Shown: piece after piece, positions 1-6,377 of the stretch
How positions within the stretch are numbered: position 1 is the first letter of the stretch
Layout: every line of letters begins with the position of its first letter
From: JAKAUF01 sp050746205
Lineage (GTDB): Bacteria > Acidobacteriota > Terriglobia > Terriglobales > SCQP01
Direction: 5' to 3'
DNA length: 13,004 nt
Assembly: GCA_050746205.1 (NCBI GenBank)
Contig: JBOGKW010000090.1
Coordinates: 1 to 13,004, forward strand
Program-made: the position numbers and the translations under genes
The notes under the pieces: generated by a model
Seen by the model: the letters and a program-made list of their open reading frames with translations, nothing else
What the model was told of the DNA's origin: nothing
Database searches by the model: none

Positions 1-719
1 AAATCCTGGCCCGCTGCCGCCCGCTCCGCGTGGTGGAGGTGCCTTTCCGCTTTGCCCGCCGGCAAGCCGGCCGCAGCAAAGCCGGATTCGGGGTCACCGC
101 GCAGTTTTTGCGCCAATTGATCGCCTTAGCCGCCGCAGCGGGCGAACTCCGGAAGATGGCCTGCTTCGCCGCGGTCGGCTTGAGCGGCGTCGCCGTGAAC
201 TTCGCGGCGTTCGCCAGCCTGCACCATCTCGGCGTCGCCCTGGCCCCGGCCGCCGCCTTGGCCTGCGCCGCCGCCATCGCCAACAACTTCACGGGAAATG
301 AGCTGGTCACCTTCCGCGCCGCCGCGCAAGCCGATCCCGGGGCCCGCGCAGTCACCCGCCGCTTTCTCCGCTTCTTCGCCTTTTCCCTGATCGGGCTCGG
401 GCTCGATACCGCCGCGGTCGCGATGCTGACGCCGGAGATCGGCTGGGTGCTGGCGCTCGCGCTGGGCATTGGTCTGGCTGCCAGCTGGAACTTCGCCGCC
501 AACGCCACCTTGACCTGGCCGGTGCCTGCCCCTGCCCCGTCCCGGCCCGTGGCCCCGAAAGCCGTCGCCGTGGCGGCTGAACCGCTGCGCGTGGCCGCAG
601 AGCGGCTCAGCCGCCCGATTCTGGAGGGCCCCGCCGCTAGCGGGGCCCGCGGCTGGGCTTCGCCCACCGGCAACGGAGGCCCGCTGGCGCTGAGGGCGTC
701 TCCGGGTTGCCGCGAATAG
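1..719 (+). CDS. Polyprenyl-phosphate glycosyltransferase C-terminus fused to GtrA-like membrane domain (5' partial)
   Basis: The frame is open from the window edge (first full codon at position 3) and ends with TAG at 717-719, so the start lies outside. The first residues, around VVEVPFRFARR and GRSK, match the C-terminal end of the GT2 catalytic domain of dolichol/polyprenol-phosphate mannosyltransferases (usual pattern: E-V-P-F-x-F-x-x-R-x-x-G-x-S-K). A GtrA-type domain follows with four hydrophobic segments, ending in WNFAANATLTW, the usual GtrA terminus. The family transfers a sugar from a nucleotide donor to polyprenyl phosphate, and GtrA domains are thought to help flip lipid-linked sugars. 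A proline/alanine linker and about 39 further residues after the GtrA domain come from a repeat element (601-716), which also sits directly before the stop. The downstream glycosyltransferase gene starts 9 bp later, consistent with one operon. Confidence 0.8.
   Translation, partial: ILARCRPLRVVEVPFRFARRQAGRSKAGFGVTAQFLRQLIALAAAAGELRKMACFAAVGLSGVAVNFAAFASLHHLGVALAPAAALACAAAIANNFTGNELVTFRAAAQADPGARAVTRRFLRFFAFSLIGLGLDTAAVAMLTPEIGWVLALALGIGLAASWNFAANATLTWPVPAPAPSRPVAPKAVAVAAEPLRVAAERLSRPILEGPAASGARGWASPTGNGGPLALRASPGCRE
572..716 (+). repeat. Dispersed palindromic element, copy A, forming the GtrA-protein C-terminus
   Basis: Element body 601-716. The head hairpin is GCGGC (602-606), loop TCA, GCCGC (610-614). 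The middle is a perfect 9-bp stem, GGGCCCCGC (626-634) with GCGGGGCCC (640-648). The tail has CGGCAAC (668-674) paired with GTTGCCG (706-712). A second, inverted head (572-586) pairs with 601-615 over 15 positions with one mismatch and a 14-nt loop. The 16-mer GCTGGCGCTGAGGGCG (683-698) recurs exactly, inverted, at 3791-3806. The element is read in frame as the last 39 residues of the upstream gene, and the stop follows immediately. Confidence 0.85.
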
Positions 720-728
720 AATTGCTGC

Positions 729-2261
729 ATGTCCGCCCCCAGCGCCCTGCGACCTGACGCTCCGTTATCTCCCGCTCAACACCCAGGCGCACGCTCCAGC
801 GGCTGGCTCTGGCTGCCCGCCATCGTTACCGGGTTCGTTGCCCTTGTCGCCGCTTCGTATCCGGTCGCCCGCGCCTTTTACCTGACGGGCTTCGGATTTA
901 ATGAAGGCTGGAACGTGTTTGCAGCCCAGATGGTGTTTCATGGGCAGAAGGTCTATGCTCATCCGCCCGCCTGGACGGACTTCAACTATCCCGCACTGTC
1001 GTTTCACATCGTCGCCTGGCTGCACGCCCTAGGCGCTTCGTATTTGTTCGCCGGCCGCTTCCTGTCGCTGGGCGCGCTGCTAGCTTCCTGCCTACTCGTG
1101 GCCTGGATCGCGCACCGCTTGGGGGCGGCGGCGCGCCATGCGGTCTTCGCCGGTCTGTTCTGCCTCGCCATCTTCGCCATTGCCGCCCGCTCCTATGTGG
1201 GCCTGGACGATCCGCAGATCTTGGCGCAGATGTTTTTCCTCGCCGGGCTGTACGTTTACGTTAGCGGCGAACCCAGTTGGGGCCGGCTGGCGGCGGTGGC
1301 CGCGCTGTTCGTCATCGGCGGCAACATCAAGCACAACCTGGTGGATTTTCCGTTGGCCGTGTTGCTCGATCTGCTGCTGACCAGCCGCCGCGCAGCGGTC
1401 AGGTTTATTGCGCTCGGCGTGGCCTTCTTGGGGATCTCGATCGCCTGGGAGATCTGGGCCAACGGTCCCTACTTCGTCGCCAACCTGCTCTCGGCGCGGC
1501 GGTATCTCCTCTCCAGCGCCTGGCTGAGGCTGTTCCGTTGGGGCGTCGCACCCGTCGAGATTGCCGCCATTGCCGCCGCGCTGTGGAGTCTGGCCCACCT
1601 GCGCCCCGGCCGGGCGCGGGTGGTGGCGGTGTGGTTCTGGTGCGCACTCGGGGTCGGCTTTATCTTCGGCGGTGGCGACGGGGTCGGGCTCAATTCCTAT
1701 TTTGACTGGTTCCTAGCCACGGCCATCATCGCCGCTCTGTTCATTCCCTGGCTAATGGGACGGCAGCAGTGGATGCCACGGCAGCGGGCCGGGCGCAGGG
1801 CGGAGTTGGCCATCCCGCTGGTGCTGTTGCTCTCCCTGGGGCCGGCTTGGTTCCGGCGCTCGACCCACTACCCCCATAAGCAGTTCCACCTGACCGACAT
1901 GTTCAAACTGCCGGGGCGCCAAACTCGCTTCCAGCTACAGGTGCGCTTCCTCCGCCAGCATCCCGGCCCGGCGCTCTGCACCGACCTGCTGCTCTGCGCT
2001 CGCGCTGGCAAGCCCTATGTCTACGATCCGTTTGATGCCAGCGAGCGCGTCCTCACCGGACAACTGAACCCCGCGCCACTGGTTGACCGGGTTCGCCGCC
2101 AGCAGTTCAGCGTCATTCAGGTCCTGCGACCGGTGGCCTATTACCAGCACATCACTAGCGTTTTGATCTTCCCGCCGCTGGCGGACGCCATCGCCCACCA
2201 TTACCGCTTGGCCTTCCATTCCCGCCGCAGCTACATCTACGTCCCCCGTCGCGGCCCCTGA
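729..2261 (+). CDS. Multi-pass membrane glycosyltransferase, GT-C/GT39-like
   Basis: This 510-residue protein has a first membrane segment at about residues 27-48 and roughly nine more hydrophobic segments up to about residue 375, then a soluble C-terminal part. Just after the first segment is F-N-E-G-W-N (E59), followed by a G-x-x-V-Y pattern. This resembles the first periplasmic loop of GT-C enzymes of the ArnT/PMT type, where an acidic residue in a D/E-E-x-x-Y/W context is catalytic. Such enzymes use a polyprenyl-phosphate-linked sugar, which fits the polyprenyl-phosphate glycosyltransferase immediately upstream. Acceptor and sugar cannot be inferred. The ATG at 729 is the first in-frame start after the upstream stop; no clear Shine-Dalgarno is visible. 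The gene could alternatively be a hypothetical membrane protein of the DUF2029-like class, since no single motif is decisive. Confidence 0.65.
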   Translation: MSAPSALRPDAPLSPAQHPGARSSGWLWLPAIVTGFVALVAASYPVARAFYLTGFGFNEGWNVFAAQMVFHGQKVYAHPPAWTDFNYPALSFHIVAWLHALGASYLFAGRFLSLGALLASCLLVAWIAHRLGAAARHAVFAGLFCLAIFAIAARSYVGLDDPQILAQMFFLAGLYVYVSGEPSWGRLAAVAALFVIGGNIKHNLVDFPLAVLLDLLLTSRRAAVRFIALGVAFLGISIAWEIWANGPYFVANLLSARRYLLSSAWLRLFRWGVAPVEIAAIAAALWSLAHLRPGRARVVAVWFWCALGVGFIFGGGDGVGLNSYFDWFLATAIIAALFIPWLMGRQQWMPRQRAGRRAELAIPLVLLLSLGPAWFRRSTHYPHKQFHLTDMFKLPGRQTRFQLQVRFLRQHPGPALCTDLLLCARAGKPYVYDPFDASERVLTGQLNPAPLVDRVRRQQFSVIQVLRPVAYYQHITSVLIFPPLADAIAHHYRLAFHSRRSYIYVPRRGP

Positions 2262-2318
2262 GTGCCTGCTGGGGCGCCGCGTGGGCTGCCTGCGCCTCCT
2301 GCCTGTTACTGTCGTTCC

Positions 2319-3278
2319 ATGCCCGCGCCACGCTATCTGGTCACCGGCGCCGCTGGCTTCATTGGCTCCGCCATCGCACGCACCCTATTGGCCCAGGGCC
2401 ACGCCGTTCGCGGGCTGGACAACTTCGCTACTGGCCGCCACGAGAACGTAGCGGACCTGAAGCACCTGGACTTCATGGAAGGCGACCTGGCCGAGCCGAA
2501 GGTGGCCGCCGCCGCCTGCGCCGGCGTTCACTGCGTCTTCCATGAAGCCGCCATCCCTTCGGTGCCGCGCTCGGTGGCCGACCCCGCCGGGACGCATCGC
2601 GCCAACGTCACCGCCACGCTCGAGTTGCTGGTCGCCACCCGGGACGCCGGTGTCCGCCGCCTGGTCTACGCCGCCTCTTCGTCCGCGTACGGCAACCCGC
2701 CAACGCTGTCCCAGCGCGAGGATATGCTGCCGGATCCCCTCTCGCCCTACGCCGCGGCCAAGCTCGCCGGCGAGCATTACCTGCGCAGCTTCCATGCCAT
2801 CCATGGCCTCCCGACGGTCGCCTTGCGCTATTTCAACGTCTTCGGGCCGCGCCAGGACCCCAACTCGCCCTATTCCGGCGTTCTGGCCAAGTTCATCACG
2901 CTGATGTTGGCGGGCAAGACCCCGGTCGTGGACGGCGATGGCGAGCAATCGAGGGACTTCATCTATATTGACGACGTCGTGCGGGCCAACTTGCTAGCCG
3001 CGACAGCGCCGGAGAAGGGGGTCGCGGGCCGCGTCTTCAACATCGCCACCGGCGTGCGGACAACGGTCAATGAGGTGGTGGCCCAATTGCGGACGCTGAC
3101 CGGCTACCGTGCGGAGGTCCGCCACGGTCCGCCCCGCACCGGGGACGTCAAGCACTCCCTCGCCGACATTTCCCTGGCCCGCCGCGATCTAGGCTACGAG
3201 CCGCAAGTGGATTTCGCCACCGGCCTGGCGCGCACGGTCGCCTGGTACCGCCAGTCTCTAACCGGAGCCGCTTCATAG
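2319..3278 (+). CDS. NAD-dependent UDP-sugar 4-epimerase (SDR family, WbpP/GalE-like)
   Basis: This is a 319-residue extended short-chain dehydrogenase. The Rossmann glycine motif is GAAGFIG (G10, G13, G16), D34-N35 is the NAD-binding acidic end of beta-2, SSSAYG is at 120-125, and the catalytic pair is Y144-x-x-x-K148. The stretch around LRYFNVFGPRQDPNSPYSG is typical of WbpP-type UDP-N-acetylhexosamine 4-epimerases. The family interconverts gluco and galacto forms of UDP-sugars in the cytoplasm and would supply donor to the two upstream transferases. The frame is open to a GTG at 2262, directly abutting the upstream stop, but the extra 19 residues would be proline/cysteine-rich and unlike the family. 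The ATG at 2319 places the Rossmann strand at the usual distance. A dehydratase or another SDR epimerase is possible; exact substrate is not certain. Confidence 0.85.
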   Translation: MPAPRYLVTGAAGFIGSAIARTLLAQGHAVRGLDNFATGRHENVADLKHLDFMEGDLAEPKVAAAACAGVHCVFHEAAIPSVPRSVADPAGTHRANVTATLELLVATRDAGVRRLVYAASSSAYGNPPTLSQREDMLPDPLSPYAAAKLAGEHYLRSFHAIHGLPTVALRYFNVFGPRQDPNSPYSGVLAKFITLMLAGKTPVVDGDGEQSRDFIYIDDVVRANLLAATAPEKGVAGRVFNIATGVRTTVNEVVAQLRTLTGYRAEVRHGPPRTGDVKHSLADISLARRDLGYEPQVDFATGLARTVAWYRQSLTGAAS

Positions 3279-3302
3279 ACTCGGCCCGACCGGGGCGCCC
3301 GC

Positions 3303-3728
3303 CTAGACTTGCTCCGGGAGGCCGTGACGACGCAGCAATGAGGCCAGGTTTTGCGAGAACGCCGACCGCGGCATGACTAGATCGCAACCGGCCTCTTGCG
3401 CCTGTAGCTTTAGGTCCGCTTGCAAATGGTTGAGAAAGCCGACCAGGGAGGTCTTCTTCAATCCCGGCTCGCGGCGCAGCTTGGCGATCACCGACAGCGG
3501 CCGGGTGGCGGTGCCGTTCAGGTCGAGGATGATCAGCGCGGGCGGTGGCCCGGCTTGCGCCAGCTCCAGCACCTCGGCTTCGGTTTTGGCCACATGCAGC
3601 CGGACACCCAATTGCCGGGCGGTCTCCTGAATCTTGGCCAGGAAAAACAGATCCTCCACCGCGGCAAGAATGCGGCGCTCCGCCGCCGCGCTTGGGGCGG
3701 GCAAGACAGATTTGCTCGTAGTGCTCAT
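3303..3728 (-). CDS. Degenerate receiver-domain protein (pseudo-response regulator)
   Basis: This 141-residue protein is a stand-alone CheY-like fold: alternating beta-alpha pattern with LIILDLN carrying the candidate phospho-acceptor D69. Other receiver residues are altered. The N-terminal acidic pair is reduced to a shifted E25-D26 (AAVEDLFF), the conserved Ser/Thr position reads GFLNH, and the conserved Lys before the C-terminal helix is Arg (VMPRSAF). It may therefore act without normal phosphorylation, for example by protein contact. The start is the ATG at 3726-3728, with a GGGG stretch 3 bases upstream; longer in-frame extensions run through the repeat and ribH and look like noise. It is the last gene of the minus-strand group, 112 bp after ribH, and converges with the epimerase gene across 24 bp. 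No output domain is present. Confidence 0.7.
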   Translation of the reverse strand: MSTTSKSVLPAPSAAAERRILAAVEDLFFLAKIQETARQLGVRLHVAKTEAEVLELAQAGPPPALIILDLNGTATRPLSVIAKLRREPGLKKTSLVGFLNHLQADLKLQAQEAGCDLVMPRSAFSQNLASLLRRHGLPEQV

Positions 3729-3780
3729 AAACCCCACTTCGCCCGCCAGCCGGATGGTCCGGCGGTCGCTGGCTCGCGAG

Positions 3781-3847
3781 CCGCGACACCCGCCCTCAGC
3801 GCCAGCAACGGCGCCGCGGTCCCGGGCGTCGAAAAGCGGCTCAGCCG
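3781..3847 (-). repeat. Dispersed palindromic element, truncated inverted copy D
   Basis: On the minus strand this reads the head hairpin (3837-3847, shared with copy B) followed by TTTTCGACG and then the 16-mer GCTGGCGCTGAGGGCG (3791-3806), which is identical to 683-698 in copy A. The central part of the element is missing. Copies B and D lie head to head around one common hairpin. The segment fills most of the gap between ribH and the receiver gene. Confidence 0.6.
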
Positions 3848-3948
3848 TCCGATGCTGGACGCCGCACCTTCGGCCGAGCCGCGCCGAAACTTCGGCCGTT
3901 GCCAACCGGGGGCCGCTGGCGCACAGCGCTCCTCCCAGTGGCCGCGAA
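3835..3948 (+). repeat. Dispersed palindromic element, copy B, overlapping the ribH 3' end
   Basis: The head hairpin is CGGC (3837-3840), loop TCA, GCCG (3844-3847). Then comes CCGATGCTGGACGCC, matching the CCGATTCTGGA of copy A and the CTATTCTGGACGC of copy C. A middle stem pairs TTCGGC (3869-3874) with GCCGAA (3883-3888). The tail includes GCTGGCGC (3915-3922) and GGCC/GGCC plus CTGG/CCAG pairing. Position and order of blocks match copies A and C. The ribH stop codon (3841-3843) lies in the loop of the head hairpin. Confidence 0.8.
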
Positions 3949-4422
3949 CAGGCTGGCCATTTCAACGGCGGCCAAGGCAGTCTCGCCGCCCTTGTTGCCG
4001 GACTTCAGCCCGGCTCGCTGAATGGCCTCTTCCAGCGTATCGCAGGTCAGGATGCCAAACCCATGCGGCACGCCGGTCTGCAGAGCCGATTGGCCAATGC
4101 CGCGGGTCACCTCGCGGCTGATGAAATCAAAATGCGGCGTTTCGCCTCGCAAAATCAAGCCTAAACATAGGATGGCGTGGAAGCGGCCCGTGGCCGCCAC
4201 GTGCCGCGCCGCGGCGGGGATCTCGAAAGCCCCAGGCACGCGGACCACCTCCAGGTCGCGCCGCCGCGCCCCCAGCCGCAGCAGCGTCTCCGTGGCGCTG
4301 GCCAGCAAGCGTTCGGTGATGAACTCATTGAAGCGACTCACCACCAGGGCGAAGCGCAGCCCCTCGGCGCGCAGGTCGCCGCTATGCGTGCGCAACGGTC
4401 GGGGCTTGCGAGCAGTGGGCAT
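3841..4422 (-). CDS. ribH: 6,7-dimethyl-8-ribityllumazine synthase with repeat-derived C-terminal tail
   Basis: Lumazine synthase catalyses the penultimate step of riboflavin synthesis, joining 5-amino-6-ribitylaminouracil with dihydroxybutanone phosphate. Family landmarks are clear: FALVVSRFNEFIT (24-36) in the substrate pocket, VPGAFEIP (62-69), and LRGETPHFDFI with the catalytic H97. The usual end of the fold, GNKGGETALAAVEMASL, finishes at residue 158, close to the family's normal 150-160. A further 35 residues (159-193, from FAATGRSAV to the stop) are encoded entirely by palindromic element copy B read on its reverse strand. The start at 4420-4422 gives a normal N-terminus, with GAGG two bases upstream. 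The frame continues open far upstream but only as a shadow of the enoyl-CoA hydratase gene. It lies 77 bp after that gene; nusB, a common ribH neighbour, is absent. Confidence 0.93.
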   Translation of the reverse strand: MPTARKPRPLRTHSGDLRAEGLRFALVVSRFNEFITERLLASATETLLRLGARRRDLEVVRVPGAFEIPAAARHVAATGRFHAILCLGLILRGETPHFDFISREVTRGIGQSALQTGVPHGFGILTCDTLEEAIQRAGLKSGNKGGETALAAVEMASLFAATGRSAVRQRPPVGNGRSFGAARPKVRRPASDG

Positions 4423-4499
4423 AACCTCGGCGCCGGACGGAGCCGCCGGCGCGCCAGCGCGGGCGTCCCCACCACGGGCGACGCTTCCCGGGAGCGCGG

Positions 4500-5276
4500 C
4501 TAGCGGCCTTGGAAGCGGGGCGCGCGCTTCTCCAAAAACGCCCGCGTCCCTTCCTTCATGTCTTCGCTGGTGCAGAGCAGGGAGAACAGCGAGGACTCCA
4601 GATACAACGCCTCCTCGGTGTGGCTCTCCGCCCCGCGGCGCACCGCTTCCAAGCATAACCGAATCGCCAGCGGCGCGTTGGCGGCGATCTTCCGCGCCAA
4701 CTCCTCGCTTTTCCCCAGCAGTTCCGCGGCAGGATAGACGTGATTCACCAGCCCGCAGGCCAGCGCCTCGGCGGCGGTGAGCGGCTCGCCGGTCAGCAGC
4801 ATCTCCAACGCCCGCCCGGCCCCGATCAGCCGCGGCAGCCGCTGGGAGCCGCCGTAGCCCGGGATCAGGCCCAGCTTCACCTCCGGCTGGCCCAGCCGCG
4901 CGGTCTCGCTGGCCAGGCGGAAGGTACAAGCCAACGCCAGCTCCAGCCCGCCACCCAAGGCGTAGCCGTTGATGGCGGCCAGTACCGGCTTGGGAAACAG
5001 TTCGATCTCGCGGAGCAGCGCCTGGCCCCGCAAGCCGTAATCCCGGCCGGCGATCGGCTCCAGGCGGGCCAATTCGGCGATATCGGCCCCGGCGGCGAAC
5101 GCCTTCTCACCGGCGCCAGTCAGGATGACCGCGCGCACCGCGGCGTCGCCGCGCAACTGGGCGAAGACCTGCGCCAGCTCGTCAATGGTTTGGCCGTTCA
5201 GCGCGTTGAGCTTGGCCGGCCGGTCCAAAGTCACTCGCGCCAGCGGCGCCTGCACTTCCACTCGCACGTTTTCCAT
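4500..5276 (-). CDS. Enoyl-CoA hydratase (crotonase family)
   Basis: A 258-residue crotonase-fold protein, the family's usual length. The oxyanion-hole segments are FAAGADI (60-66) and GYALGGG (104-110). The two catalytic glutamates of true enoyl-CoA hydratases are both present, E112 in GGLELALAC and E132 in GQPEVKLG, with the canonical 20-residue spacing. This supports hydration of trans-2-enoyl-CoA to 3-hydroxyacyl-CoA rather than isomerase or other crotonase activities. It ends with a typical KRAPRFQGR tail. The start ATG (5274-5276) follows a purine-rich GGCGGGGGAAC sequence. It sits 23 bp after the 3-hydroxyacyl-CoA dehydrogenase, whose product and substrate it shares, so the two are surely co-transcribed. 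Confidence 0.93.
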   Translation of the reverse strand: MENVRVEVQAPLARVTLDRPAKLNALNGQTIDELAQVFAQLRGDAAVRAVILTGAGEKAFAAGADIAELARLEPIAGRDYGLRGQALLREIELFPKPVLAAINGYALGGGLELALACTFRLASETARLGQPEVKLGLIPGYGGSQRLPRLIGAGRALEMLLTGEPLTAAEALACGLVNHVYPAAELLGKSEELARKIAANAPLAIRLCLEAVRRGAESHTEEALYLESSLFSLLCTSEDMKEGTRAFLEKRAPRFQGR

Positions 5277-5299
5277 GGCTCGTTCCCCCGCCAGCCTGC

Positions 5300-6196
5300 C
5301 TACGCCAGGCGCATCGGCTGCGGCTCGCCCCCTTGGCGGTAATCATAAAAGCCCCGCCCTGCCTTACGCCCGTGCCAGCCGGCCAGCACCATGCGCCTCA
5401 GCAGCGGCGGGGGCGCGAAGCGGCGCTCGCGGAACTCCTGAAACATGATCTCGGCGATGTAGTAGGTGGTGTCCAGGCCCACGAAATCCAGCAGCGTCAG
5501 CGGCCCCATGGGATAGCCGCAGCCCAGCTTCATGCCCTGGTCAATATCGTGGATCGAACCCACGCCCTCCTCCAGCGCCCGCACCGCATCCAGCAGGTAC
5601 GGCACCAGCAGGCGGTTGACGATGAAGCCGGTGTGGTCACCGGTGCGCACCGGCGTCTTGCCCAGCGTTGCCGCAAACGCCACGCCCTGCTCAAAGACGG
5701 CATCGTCGGTGGCTACGGTGCGGGCCACCTCGACCAGCTTCATCATCGGCACGGGATTGAAAAAGTGCATGCCCAGGAAGCGTTCCGGGCGGCGCGTCGC
5801 CGCCGCCAATTCGGTGATGGACAGCGAGCTGGTGTTGGAGGCGAAGATCGCCTCCGGCGCCAGCCGCTCGTCCAGGCGGCGGAACACGTCTGTCTTGGCC
5901 TGGAGATTTTCGACGACCGCCTCGAGGACCAGTTGCGCCGAGTCCAGCTGGCCCAGGTCCGTGGTGGGGTGCAGGCGGGCCTCTGCCGCCGCTGCCTGCT
6001 CGGCCGTCAGCACGCCCTTGGCGGCGAACCGCTCCAGGGATTTGTGAATGGCCGCCAGACCCGGTCGGAGCCGCTCCTCACTGGTCTCCAGCACATGGGT
6101 TTCATAACCGGCTTGGGCGCAGACCTGGGCAATGCCGCTACCCATAAGCCCACATCCCAACACCGCAACCACCTCCAGCGTTTTTTTCTCCGCCAT
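5300..6196 (-). CDS. 3-hydroxyacyl-CoA (3-hydroxybutyryl-CoA) dehydrogenase
   Basis: This 298-residue enzyme oxidises 3-hydroxyacyl-CoA to 3-ketoacyl-CoA with NAD, or works in reverse. The N-terminal Rossmann motif is GCGLMG (G14, G16, G19), with an acidic E37 at the end of beta-2, as in NAD-specific forms. Catalytic residues are visible: S123 in SNTSSL, H144 in GMHFFNP, E156 in KLVEV, and the Asn in GFIVNRLL. The C-terminal domain ends with GRKAGRGFYDY, the family signature. Its length matches single-domain short-chain enzymes such as clostridial Hbd, not the fused FadB/FadJ type. The ATG at 6194-6196 is preceded by a GGCGGGGGGAACC stretch similar to that before the next gene. It lies between thiolase and enoyl-CoA hydratase, in pathway order. 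Confidence 0.93.
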   Translation of the reverse strand: MAEKKTLEVVAVLGCGLMGSGIAQVCAQAGYETHVLETSEERLRPGLAAIHKSLERFAAKGVLTAEQAAAAEARLHPTTDLGQLDSAQLVLEAVVENLQAKTDVFRRLDERLAPEAIFASNTSSLSITELAAATRRPERFLGMHFFNPVPMMKLVEVARTVATDDAVFEQGVAFAATLGKTPVRTGDHTGFIVNRLLVPYLLDAVRALEEGVGSIHDIDQGMKLGCGYPMGPLTLLDFVGLDTTYYIAEIMFQEFRERRFAPPPLLRRMVLAGWHGRKAGRGFYDYRQGGEPQPMRLA

Positions 6197-6234
6197 AGCT
6201 CAGCTCGGTTCCCCCCGCCTGCCCTTAATGCCAC

Positions 6235-6354
6235 TCAACGGCACACCTGTGCGGCGAGGCGAGAAGCGAGCAGGGCTAGGCCGCAGGCCGCGAGGGCCGG
6301 GAGGAGTACAGAGACGTACCCGATCCGGCCGGAATCGACCGAGAACGACGGCAT
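6235..6354 (-). CDS. Candidate small membrane peptide (39 residues)
   Basis: An ATG at 6352-6354 opens a 39-codon frame ending with TGA at 6235-6237, filling most of the 181-bp gap between the thiolase and 3-hydroxyacyl-CoA dehydrogenase genes. After a polar start it contains one hydrophobic stretch, YVSVLLPALAACGLALLA, followed by Arg and a short basic end, as expected for a single-pass peptide. There is only a weak GGGGCGA-like site upstream and nothing to compare it with here. GC-rich DNA readily gives such frames by chance, so this is a possibility, not an assignment. No other feature is seen in the gap. Confidence 0.25.
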   Translation of the reverse strand: MPSFSVDSGRIGYVSVLLPALAACGLALLASRLAAQVCR

Positions 6355-6377
6355 GCGACACTGATCGCCCCGCCCGT

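Noticed and set aside
572..716. CRISPR array or tandem repeat
   Set aside because: The repeats are dispersed, imperfect and self-complementary, with no regular spacers and no cas genes in the window.
2262..2318. GTG start of the epimerase directly abutting the upstream stop
   Set aside because: The 19 added residues are Pro/Cys-rich and precede the Rossmann strand with no family equivalent; ATG at 2319 fits better, although coupling from the upstream gene cannot be fully excluded.
3279..3302. Bidirectional terminator between the convergent epimerase and receiver genes
   Set aside because: Only short GC complementarity with an impossibly tight loop is present, and no T-run occurs on either strand.
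4423..4929. Long open extension of ribH upstream to 4929
   Set aside because: It is antiphase shadow coding of the enoyl-CoA hydratase gene; the extra residues resemble no lumazine synthase, and the family N-terminus fits the ATG at 4422.
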